DNA of 23,569 nucleotides from Bacteroidota bacterium (GTDB lineage Bacteria > Bacteroidota > Bacteroidia > Flavobacteriales > Weeksellaceae): contig JAEWOM010000038.1 in NCBI GenBank assembly GCA_023399675.1, forward strand, positions 1 through 23,569, written 5' to 3'. The position numbers and the translations under genes were made by a program. Below are positions 15,194-21,801 of this stretch, one piece after another. How positions within the stretch are numbered: position 1 is the first letter of the stretch; each line of letters begins with the position of its first letter. A model generated the notes under the pieces. That model worked only from the letters and a program-made list of their open reading frames with translations, did not search any database and was not told the DNA's origin.

Positions 15194-16663
15194 ATGACAA
15201 CAGAAGGAGACTATATAAAAACCGTTTTCGGACTGAAACTGAAGCAGCAAAGGCAAAAGAAAAGTTGGTCGCTCCAGGATTTGGCGACAAAATCCGGACT
15301 TTCTAAATCGTACCTCAACGAAATTGAGAACGGCAAAAAATATCCGAAACACGACAAAATACTGCAGCTTTCCGAAATTCTGGACTGTAAATTTGATGAT
15401 CTGGTTTCAACGAAACTGGATAAAAGCCTGGCTCCGATTTCTGAGGTTATCAAGTCAGATTTTTTCAAAGAGATTCCGCTGGAACTTTTCGGGATTAACC
15501 GCAGTACGCTCATTAATATCATCAGCGAATCTCCGAAGAAAGTAACCGCTTTCATCAACACAATCATCGAAATTTCACAGAACTACAACCTGAGTAAGGA
15601 GCGTTTCTACTTTGCAGTGGTCCGCAGTTTTCAGGAACTCCATGATAATTTCTTTCCGGAAATTGAAGAAAGTGCAAAACTTTGCTTCGAAAAGCATGAA
15701 CTCACCAAAAAGCCCACTTCTGCTGATCTGGAACGCATTCTGAAAGAAGAATTCAATTACGAAATCACTTCTGTAGATTTTGAAAAATATGGTGCAACAG
15801 GGAAACTCCGTTCACTATTTATCCCTGAAAAGAATTCACTTCTGCTGAACAATCTCCTTGATGAAGACCAGAAAACATTCATCCTCGCCAAGGAAATTGG
15901 GTACAATTATCTGCAGTTGAATCCAAGACCAAATACGTATTCCTGGCTGGATCTCACAAGTTTTGAGGAACTGCTGAACAATTATTTTTCGTCTTATTTT
16001 GCGGGCTGTCTGCTGATAAACCGCGGAAAACTCTCAGAGAAAATTGCAGATTTCTTCCAGAACAAGGACTGGAAACCGGAAATTTTTGAAAGTCTGGTTC
16101 AGGAATTCACCAATTCGCCGGAAACGTTTTATTATAGACTAACAAACATTCTTCCTCAGGATTTTGGCATTAAGGATATTTTCTATTTATGCTTTACTAA
16201 AAAGAAAAATTCAGATAAAATACAGATTCTGAAAGAATTACACCTCAATCAACAACAGGCACCACACGCGAACGCAACCAACGAACATTATTGCAGACGG
16301 TGGATTGCAGTAAAAAACCTCACCAATCTAAAAGCCAACGAACAGGTTACAGAAGCACAAATTTCACATTACAAAGACAGCGGACTTACCTATCTGGTGA
16401 TTTCGACATCGCAGAAAAATCCGTTTTCAGACGGTACGAACAGAAGTTACTGCATCGGAATTCTACTCAACGCAGCTACACTCAAAAAGATTAAATTTTC
16501 GAAAAGTGAAACCATCAAAACGGTAAACGTTGGCGTTACTTGTGAATACTGCTCTATCCCTGATTGTGAAGTTAGACAGTCGCCACCGATTCGACTCGAA
16601 AGGGAAAATTTTAACGATGAAATGCGTAAAGCGATTGATAAAGTCAGGAAAGAAATCCTTTAG
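15194..16663 (+). CDS. XRE-type regulator with ImmA/IrrE-like and ScfR/RamB-like C-terminal regions
   Basis: Transcription factor of 489 residues. Residues 10-70 are an XRE helix-turn-helix (LKLKQQRQKKSWSLQDLATK, then GLSKSYLNEIENGKKYP). The middle resembles the ImmA/IrrE domain, but the site for its HExxH protease motif reads LAKEIGYNYL (231-240), so it should not be a protease. The C-terminus (about 350-489) has the conserved pattern of short-chain fatty acyl/RamB regulators: EHYCRRW (364-370) and CEYCSIPDCEVRQSPPIR (450-467). Four cysteines (367, 450, 453, 458) could form a ligand or metal site. RamB of Corynebacterium glutamicum represses aceA and aceB. The divergent position next to aceBA and the paired operator-like sites support the same role here, probably sensing acyl-CoA or a related metabolite. 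That role is an inference. Confidence 0.9.
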   Translation: MTTEGDYIKTVFGLKLKQQRQKKSWSLQDLATKSGLSKSYLNEIENGKKYPKHDKILQLSEILDCKFDDLVSTKLDKSLAPISEVIKSDFFKEIPLELFGINRSTLINIISESPKKVTAFINTIIEISQNYNLSKERFYFAVVRSFQELHDNFFPEIEESAKLCFEKHELTKKPTSADLERILKEEFNYEITSVDFEKYGATGKLRSLFIPEKNSLLLNNLLDEDQKTFILAKEIGYNYLQLNPRPNTYSWLDLTSFEELLNNYFSSYFAGCLLINRGKLSEKIADFFQNKDWKPEIFESLVQEFTNSPETFYYRLTNILPQDFGIKDIFYLCFTKKKNSDKIQILKELHLNQQQAPHANATNEHYCRRWIAVKNLTNLKANEQVTEAQISHYKDSGLTYLVISTSQKNPFSDGTNRSYCIGILLNAATLKKIKFSKSETIKTVNVGVTCEYCSIPDCEVRQSPPIRLERENFNDEMRKAIDKVRKEIL

Positions 16664-16719
16664 CAAAACTCAACAAACTCAGACATTCTTTATTGATTCA
16701 GAATTACTACTTTTAAGTA

Positions 16720-17370
16720 ATGATTTTGGATTTACTTTTCCCGAACCGCTGTCTGCAATGCAACCGGATTATTCCGGGTGATGAAATTATCTGCGGGCTG
16801 TGTTTCGATCAGGTGAACTTTACACACTGGAAATTCGGTGACGATAATCTATTGAAACAGCGATGCAATCTGATGTTCCCAACTGAAAATGCTTATGCGC
16901 TTATGCAGTTTGAGGAGGAAAGTCTCTCACGGAAAATTGTTCATGCGCTGAAATATTCCGGTAGGGAAAAAGTTGGAAGAATTTTGGCAAAATGGACCAC
17001 CGAAAAACTGAATGTTGACAGGGAAAAACCGAATCTGATTGTTACCGTTCCGATGCATCCCAAAAAAGAAAAAGCACGTGGATACAATCAACTGCATCTT
17101 TTCGCTAACGAAATTTCAAAATATTACGGAATTCCTGTTGATCACAAAGTCTTAAAGAAAAACTATCACAAAAAAGCACAGGCACTGAAAGACAAAACAC
17201 AGCGCGCCGCAACGGAAAAAGTGTTTACTCTTCAGAAAAATATCGAAAACTCGCATGTACTTTTAATCGACGATGTTTACACAACAGGGAGCACTATGGC
17301 TTCCGCGGCTTGGGAAATTTTGAAAACCGGCAACAATAAAGTCAGCGTATTGGTGATGGCTATTGATTAA
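16720..17370 (+). CDS. comF: ComF family phosphoribosyltransferase-like protein
   Basis: Protein of 216 residues with the ComF layout. An N-terminal four-cysteine zinc finger (Cys11, Cys14, Cys25 and Cys28: NRCLQCNR, ICGLCFDQ) is followed by KIVHALKYSGR (72-82), then VTVPMHPKKEKARGYNQLHLFA (109-129 region), whose RGYNQ is a family hallmark. The PRPP-binding loop is VLLIDDVYTTGST (180-192). ComF proteins take part in natural competence in some bacteria; in others only a link to DNA uptake or nucleotide metabolism is known. It starts 56 bases after the regulator and may be co-transcribed, though a TACTTTTA box at 16708-16715 could start it alone. Its stop codon overlaps the converging 51-residue gene. 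Confidence 0.93.
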   Translation: MILDLLFPNRCLQCNRIIPGDEIICGLCFDQVNFTHWKFGDDNLLKQRCNLMFPTENAYALMQFEEESLSRKIVHALKYSGREKVGRILAKWTTEKLNVDREKPNLIVTVPMHPKKEKARGYNQLHLFANEISKYYGIPVDHKVLKKNYHKKAQALKDKTQRAATEKVFTLQKNIENSHVLLIDDVYTTGSTMASAAWEILKTGNNKVSVLVMAID

Positions 17371-17522
17371 ACTTTCTTATTTGGTATCAAAAAAATTGCA
17401 GCAATAATGATGAATCCAATTCCTGTAATAGTCGGCGGCTGAATTCCCGCTTTCTGTCCGAGATAAATCATGTAAACGCCCAATGCGGCGAGTATTACGG
17501 CTAAAATATTTCTTACACTCAT
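17367..17522 (-). CDS. Small two-helix membrane protein, 51 residues
   Basis: Starting at ATG 17522, the protein is MSVRNILAVI onward with two hydrophobic segments (about residues 4-22 and 31-47) separated by a short GQKAGIQPP loop and ended by a basic tail, NKKV. I do not recognise a named family. The frame can be extended 16 codons upstream into upp, but the extension is polar and overlaps upp, so the short start is preferred. It begins four bases after the upp stop and is almost certainly translated from the upp transcript. Its own stop overlaps the comF stop in the shared tetranucleotide TTAA. The clean tandem position and membrane pattern make it a likely real gene. Confidence 0.7.
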   Translation of the reverse strand: MSVRNILAVILAALGVYMIYLGQKAGIQPPTITGIGFIIIAAIFLIPNKKV

Positions 17523-17526
17523 GCTG

Positions 17527-18177
17527 TTATCTTTGAAGTTTTTCACCGTAAGACAGATCTCCGGCGTCACCCAATCCCGGTGTAATATATCCTTTTGAAG
17601 TCAGACTTTCATCAACAGCGCCAATCCAGATATGTGCTTCAGGATACGCATTCTGCAAGGTTTCAACACCCTGTTTGGAAGCGATTGCAGCAACGATGTG
17701 AAGTTGAGTCGGTTTACCGTGATTCAGCAAATCTTTCAGCGCTTCAATTAAACTTGCGCCGGTTGCAAGCATCGGATCGGCAACTATTAGAGGTCTTCCG
17801 TCGATATTCGGACAGGTTAAATAATCCTGTTTGATGGAAAAATAATCGTTTGCGTCGTGCTTTCTGTAAGCAGCAACAAAACCGCAGTCGGCTTTATCAA
17901 AATAATTCAGAATTCCCTGAAAAAGTGGAACTCCAGCTCTTAAAATCGTGGTGATAACCGGCTGAACTGCAATTTCTTTTACGGTAATTTTATCGAGTGG
18001 CGTAGTAATTTCCAGTTCTTCCTGTTCCAATCCTTTGGAGATTTCGAAAGCGGCAATTTCACCGATACGTTCCATATTCCTGCGGAATTTTAAGCGGTCC
18101 AACTGAACTTCTACATTTCTTAAATCGTTGATCCAGGAATTGACAAGGGAAAATTGATCAGAAAGAACTGTTACCAT
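17527..18177 (-). CDS. upp: Uracil phosphoribosyltransferase
   Basis: Pyrimidine-salvage enzyme of 216 residues that converts uracil and PRPP to UMP in the cytoplasm. It shows LRNVEVQLDRLKFRRNMERI near the N-terminus, ILRAGVPLFQG (78-88 region) typical of UPRTases, the PRPP loop VADPMLATGAS, and the uracil-binding C-terminal YITPGLGDAGDLSYG. Length is close to the usual 208-218. The start is ATG at 18177. The inverted-repeat module that contains the four-helix-bundle gene begins at the very next base upstream, so the whole upp leader consists of that module's sequence. It follows der in the same direction. Confidence 0.96.
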   Translation of the reverse strand: MVTVLSDQFSLVNSWINDLRNVEVQLDRLKFRRNMERIGEIAAFEISKGLEQEELEITTPLDKITVKEIAVQPVITTILRAGVPLFQGILNYFDKADCGFVAAYRKHDANDYFSIKQDYLTCPNIDGRPLIVADPMLATGASLIEALKDLLNHGKPTQLHIVAAIASKQGVETLQNAYPEAHIWIGAVDESLTSKGYITPGLGDAGDLSYGEKLQR

Positions 18178-18179
18178 TT

Positions 18180-18235
18180 TTGATGTGTTGATGTGAGGTT
18201 GTAACGATATGTTGATTTGTTGAAGTGACGATGTG
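18180..18235 (+). repeat. Phased octamer array, upp side
   Basis: Seven consecutive 8-bp units: TTGATGTG, TTGATGTG, AGGTTGTA, ACGATATG, TTGATTTG, TTGAAGTG, ACGATGTG. Six of the seven fit nnGAnnTG and one unit has decayed. The exact 8-bp phase over 56 bases is unlikely to be chance. Confidence 0.8.
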
Positions 18236-18249
18236 AGGATAATTCGAGG

Positions 18250-18597
18250 CTACATGTTTCTTTTTGTAGTTGAAGTGATTTTGGAAAGCAATTTCTTAAT
18301 GCTCAGCAGTTTTTCTTTCAGTGCATCATCAAATGGATACGAAGGTGCTTTCTCACATAAATATAGCCAATACTGCGTTTCTTTTGCTTCTTTGTCAGCA
18401 ATTTTCAGTTTGTGTACGAAATCCATTTTGCTTTCCGCAGACTGTGCTTCATGTACATTGGCTCCAATTGATGTTCCCGACTTCAACAGTTGATTCGCAA
18501 TCACAAATTTACTTTGGCTTTCAAGCAGTTCAGTATAATCGAAGATCATGAGTGAGAATTCAATTGCAACTTCAAGAATTTCATTTTTTTGATTCAT
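18250..18597 (-). CDS. Four-helix-bundle protein (23S rRNA intervening-sequence / Avd-like family)
   Basis: Protein of 115 residues, almost wholly helical. It fits the four helix bundle (S23/IVP) family: a first helix with VAIEFSLMIFDYTELL (10-25), SKFVIANQLLKSGTSIGANVHEAQSA (29-54), which is the family's most conserved stretch, and then KMDFVHKLKIADKEAKETQYWLYL. The biochemical role of free-standing members is unknown. Relatives occur in 23S rRNA intervening sequences and, as Avd, bind nucleic acid and the reverse transcriptase of diversity-generating retroelements. No reverse transcriptase or variable repeat is seen here. The gene interrupts the der-upp unit and lies inside the inverted-repeat module. 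Confidence 0.9.
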   Translation of the reverse strand: MNQKNEILEVAIEFSLMIFDYTELLESQSKFVIANQLLKSGTSIGANVHEAQSAESKMDFVHKLKIADKEAKETQYWLYLCEKAPSYPFDDALKEKLLSIKKLLSKITSTTKRNM

Positions 18598-18619
18598 ACA
18601 ATTCTATTTTAAGGATTTA

Positions 18620-18659
18620 ATAATCGTCACATTTGCAAATCACCAAATCAACACATCAA
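18620..18659 (-). repeat. Phased octamer array, der side, opposite orientation
   Basis: Read on the minus strand, five consecutive 8-bp units are TTGATGTG, TTGATTTG, GTGATTTG, CAAATGTG and ACGATTAT. Units match those of the array at 18180-18235 but point the other way, so the two arrays face each other across the four-helix-bundle gene. Confidence 0.75.
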
Positions 18660-18661
18660 AA

Positions 18662-19972
18662 TTATTTCTGTCTGAAGTAAACTTCAATCGGTACCCCCGT
18701 AAAACCGAATTCCTTGCGAAGCTGATTCTCTGTGAAGCGTTTATACGGTTCTTTTACGTATTGAGGAAGGTTACAGAAAAATACAAACTGCGGACTCGGA
18801 GTCGGTAGCTGGACACAGTATTTGATCTTGATGTATTTTCCTTTCAAAGCCGGTGGCGGTGTATTTTCGAAAATAGGAAGCATCACCTCGTTCAACCTGG
18901 AAGTCTTGATTTTTTTCTTACGGTTTTCATAAACCTCCATCGCTACTTCCACGGCTTTCAGAATCCTCTGTTTGGTTAATGCAGAAACGAAAAGCACCGG
19001 AATATCGGTAAACTGTCCGATTTTATCCTTGATGGTTTTTTCAAAATCGCGCATCGTGTTGGTCTTTTTATCCTCGATTAAATCCCATTTATTTACGAGG
19101 ATAACAATTCCCTTTCGGTTTTTCTGCGCAATTCCGAAAATATTCATGTCCTGAGATTCCCATCCCTGCGTAGAATCAACCATGATAATTACCACGTCTG
19201 AATGTTCTATCGCACGAACAGAACGCATTACCGAATAGAATTCCAGATCTTCCTTCACTTTCGCTTTACGGCGCATACCTGCAGTGTCCACCAAAACAAA
19301 TTCGTGCCCGAACTTATTGTACAGCGTTTCAATGGAATCTCTCGTTGTTCCTGCGATGTCCGTAACTATATTTCTCTCGTTATCGAGCAGGGCGTTGGTC
19401 AGCGTTGATTTTCCGACATTTGGTCTGCCGGCAATGGTAATTTTCGGTAATCCTTCAAACGGATCTTTGTATTCGGTTGAAGGAAAATCCTGAACGACAT
19501 CATCGAGCAGTTCTCCTGTTCCGGAACCGGTTGCAGAAGACAGCGTGTAATATTTTTCAATGCCTAACTGGTAGAATTCTGTTGCAGCAAGTTCCTCTTT
19601 TGCGGAATCTACTTTGTTGACAACGTTGTAGAACGGCTTTCCTGATTTTCGCAGCATTTCGAAAATTTCGCGGTCGGTTTCCGTTAAACCTTCCTCAACA
19701 TTCAGCAGAAAGATGATGGATGTTGCCTCATCTATGGCCAGCTGTACCTGTTTGGAGATTTCTTCCTGAAAAATGTCCTCTGTATTTACTTCGTAACCGC
19801 CGGTATCAATGACGGTGAAATCTACACCGTTCCAGTCGGATTTTCCGTAATGACGGTCCCGTGTAACACCGGATGTAGAGTCCACAATGGCTTCTCTTCT
19901 TTCCAGTAAACGATTAAAAAGGGTTGATTTTCCTACGTTGGGGCGGCCAACAATTGCAACGATATTGCTCAT
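18662..19972 (-). CDS. der: Ribosome biogenesis GTPase Der (EngA)
   Basis: Essential GTPase of 436 residues that helps mature the 50S subunit. It has the diagnostic tandem GTPase domains. Domain 1 has the P-loop GRPNVGKST (9-17), DTGGYE (56-61) and NKVD (119-122). Domain 2 has GRPNVGKST (182-190), DTAGMRRK (229-236) and NKWD (294-297). A KH-like RNA-binding domain follows (KGKYIKIKYCVQLPTPSPQF and the FGFTGVPIEVYFR end). All G motifs are intact and the length is normal. Start is ATG at 19972; a leader of about 85 bases is expected from the promoter box at 20063-20070. The unit continues through the four-helix-bundle gene, upp and the 51-residue gene, although transcription across the inverted-repeat module may be reduced. 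Confidence 0.98.
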   Translation of the reverse strand: MSNIVAIVGRPNVGKSTLFNRLLERREAIVDSTSGVTRDRHYGKSDWNGVDFTVIDTGGYEVNTEDIFQEEISKQVQLAIDEATSIIFLLNVEEGLTETDREIFEMLRKSGKPFYNVVNKVDSAKEELAATEFYQLGIEKYYTLSSATGSGTGELLDDVVQDFPSTEYKDPFEGLPKITIAGRPNVGKSTLTNALLDNERNIVTDIAGTTRDSIETLYNKFGHEFVLVDTAGMRRKAKVKEDLEFYSVMRSVRAIEHSDVVIIMVDSTQGWESQDMNIFGIAQKNRKGIVILVNKWDLIEDKKTNTMRDFEKTIKDKIGQFTDIPVLFVSALTKQRILKAVEVAMEVYENRKKKIKTSRLNEVMLPIFENTPPPALKGKYIKIKYCVQLPTPSPQFVFFCNLPQYVKEPYKRFTENQLRKEFGFTGVPIEVYFRQK

Positions 19973-20062
19973 AAAAATTTTGTTTAATAATCATCCTAAA
20001 AAGATCAAGATGATCATGATTATTAATGGGTTACCCGGACGTTCCGAGCCCAAAAATTTTTG

Positions 20063-20070
20063 CAAAGATA
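20063..20070 (-). promoter_or_regulatory. Candidate -7 promoter box of der
   Basis: The minus strand reads TATCTTTG, an exact TAnnTTTG match, about 90 bases upstream of the der ATG. No -33 TTG was identified. Confidence 0.5.
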
Positions 20071-20133
20071 AGTTATATTATGTTGATTGCTGCAGCAGCG
20101 GTTTCCAGGCGATCTGTACTGCGATATTTTTTG

Positions 20134-20141
20134 TAATTTTC
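20134..20141 (+). promoter_or_regulatory. Weak candidate -7 box of the haem-binding gene
   Basis: TAATTTTC matches TAnnTTTG except for the last base and ends 16 bases before the ATG at 20158. Position is right but the match is imperfect. Confidence 0.3.
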
Positions 20142-20157
20142 AGCAATAATTATCGTT

Positions 20158-20625
20158 ATGGGCAAAGTTTTCATCGCAGTGCTGGTTCTGCTTGTTATCA
20201 TTCAGTTTTTTCCGATTGACAGAACGAATCCGCCGGTAAATAAAGGAATGGATTTCTTAACGATTAAAAAACCTTCCGCAAAAATAGATGCAGCAGTACG
20301 TTCTTCATGTTACGATTGTCACAGCAACGAAACGAAATATCCATGGTATGCCAAATTTCAACCGACCGGCTGGTTTTTGAAAAATCATATCGACGAAGGA
20401 CGATCAAAACTTAATTTTTCAACTTTTGCCACATACGAACCTAAAAGGCAGGAGCATAAACTCGAAGAAGCAGCAGAAATGATGGAAAAGCACGAAATGC
20501 CGCTCGAATCATATGTGGTAGGACATCCCGAAGCCGAACTGAATGATGCAGACAGACAGATGCTCGTGAGCTATTTCCGCACCCTGGCGGAAGAAACCAG
20601 AATGCAGTATAATCTTCAGCCTTAA
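20158..20625 (+). CDS. Membrane-anchored haem-binding domain protein
   Basis: Protein of 155 residues. One N-terminal hydrophobic helix (VFIAVLVLLVIIQFFP, 4-19) should anchor it in the inner membrane facing the periplasm. CYDCHSNET (51-59) contains a c-type haem attachment motif, CxxCH, followed by YPWYAKFQPTGWFLKNHIDEGR (61-82), which is characteristic of the Bacteroidota haem-binding domain family (Haem_bd type). KHEMPLESY (111-119) supplies Met114 as a possible distal haem ligand, as in small cytochromes c. The length and motif order fit that family. The redox partner is unknown. The gene is divergent from der, and its stop codon overlaps that of bshA. Confidence 0.88.
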   Translation: MGKVFIAVLVLLVIIQFFPIDRTNPPVNKGMDFLTIKKPSAKIDAAVRSSCYDCHSNETKYPWYAKFQPTGWFLKNHIDEGRSKLNFSTFATYEPKRQEHKLEEAAEMMEKHEMPLESYVVGHPEAELNDADRQMLVSYFRTLAEETRMQYNLQP

Positions 20626-21776
20626 ATGCTGGCTTTTTCAGCAGATACAAAATTTTCCAGCGTGCGCTTGTACATTTCTTCATAGCGCGGCAGGATGATT
20701 TTTAAATCAAAACGAAGCGCCTGATCTTTGGCGTTTTTCTTCATTTCGGCGAGGAGTTTTTCGTCGCTGAGCAGTTTTATCGCATAATTGCTCATGGCAT
20801 CTACGGCTCCGACTTCTGCCAGATAACCTGTTTCACCCTGGATGTTTACTTCAGGAATTCCACCGGCATTCGAAGAGATTACCGGAGTTTCCGCAGCCAT
20901 CGCTTCCAGTGCGGCAAGACCAAAACTTTCCTGTTCCGAAGGCAGCAAAAACACATCTGAAAGTTCAAGGATTTTGTACAGATCATTCACTTTACCTAAC
21001 AGACGCACTTTACCGATCAAATCGGGATTCTCTTCCAGAAACTGATTGATTTTTTCCATGTCCGGTCCTTCACCGATGATGATCAGTTTTGATTTTACTT
21101 TTGCGTTGACATTGCGGAAAATCTGCAGCACTTCATCCACCCGTTTTACAGGCCGCAGGTTGGAGACATGAATCAGTATTTTTTCATCCTCCTTTGCAAA
21201 ATGATGCCTTTGACAGGCCGGCAGTTTCTGTTCGAATTCGGAATTATCAATAAAGTTCGTGATGACTTCTATTTCTTTCGTGATTTTAAAGAATTTCAGG
21301 GTGTCGTTTTTCAGGCTTTCCGAAACAGATGTGATTGTATCCGATTGATTTATAGAAAATTCCACAGCGTGTTTGTACGTGGGATGCTGACCAACCAGTG
21401 TGATATCTGTACCGTGAAGGGTGGTGATCAAAGGAATATCTTTACCTTCTTCTTTCAGCATCTGTTTAGCTGTAAATGCGGCATAAGCGTACGGAATTGC
21501 GTAATGGGCATGCAGAAGATCGAGTTTGTACAGATTTACCACACGGTATATCATCGAAGAAAGTGCAATATCATAAGGCTGATACTGAAACAGCGGATAG
21601 GTCTGCACATTTACCTTATGGAAAAATATATTCGGGTTGGTAATGTCGAGTCTTGCCGGCAGATTGCTCGATATGAAATGAACTTCATAACCTATATTTG
21701 CAAGGGACATGCCCAGTTCTGTAGCAACGATTCCGCTTCCGCCATAGGTTGGATAGCACAGAATTCCTATTTTCAT
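20622..21776 (-). CDS. bshA: N-acetyl-alpha-D-glucosaminyl L-malate synthase (bacillithiol synthesis)
   Basis: GT4-family glycosyltransferase of 384 residues that joins UDP-GlcNAc to L-malate, the first step toward the thiol bacillithiol. The start MKIGILCYPTYGGSGIVATELG, with its glycine-rich acceptor and donor loop, is typical of BshA. LLHAHYAIPYA (88-98) and TTLHGTDITLVG (118-129) follow. The C-terminal half has HVSNLRPVKRVDEV (203-216) and the EX7E motif SEQESFGLAALEAMA, with Glu283 and Glu291, then NAGGIPEV (303-310). Length matches BshA (about 380), and the N-terminal motifs separate it from generic GT4 enzymes. It starts 25 bases after the GH3 gene and is probably co-transcribed with it. 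bshB and bshC are not in the window. Confidence 0.95.
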   Translation of the reverse strand: MKIGILCYPTYGGSGIVATELGMSLANIGYEVHFISSNLPARLDITNPNIFFHKVNVQTYPLFQYQPYDIALSSMIYRVVNLYKLDLLHAHYAIPYAYAAFTAKQMLKEEGKDIPLITTLHGTDITLVGQHPTYKHAVEFSINQSDTITSVSESLKNDTLKFFKITKEIEVITNFIDNSEFEQKLPACQRHHFAKEDEKILIHVSNLRPVKRVDEVLQIFRNVNAKVKSKLIIIGEGPDMEKINQFLEENPDLIGKVRLLGKVNDLYKILELSDVFLLPSEQESFGLAALEAMAAETPVISSNAGGIPEVNIQGETGYLAEVGAVDAMSNYAIKLLSDEKLLAEMKKNAKDQALRFDLKIILPRYEEMYKRTLENFVSAEKASI

Positions 21777-21801
21777 CAGAGTTGATTTGTCAGTGGTTGA
21801 A

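Larger units (their letters stand above)
18178..18661. mobile_element. 484-bp inverted-repeat module carrying a four-helix-bundle gene
   Basis: The module ends in perfect 15-bp inverted repeats: TTTTGATGTGTTGAT at 18178-18192 and its reverse complement at 18647-18661. Its left edge touches the upp ATG and its right edge touches the der stop codon, so it fills the whole intergenic space. Inside each end is an array of degenerate octamers in exact 8-bp phase. The only gene is the four-helix-bundle CDS. This layout recalls 23S rRNA intervening sequences, stem-forming insertions that encode the same protein family. Mobility is inferred: there is no transposase and no target-site duplication could be recognised. 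Confidence 0.5.

Noticed and set aside
18250..18597. Possible diversity-generating retroelement because of the Avd-like protein
   Set aside because: No reverse transcriptase, template repeat or variable repeat is present around the gene.
21168..21785. 205-codon open frame antisense to bshA
   Set aside because: No domain pattern, rich in Cys, Ile and Arg as expected from a shadow frame, and covered by a clear BshA gene.
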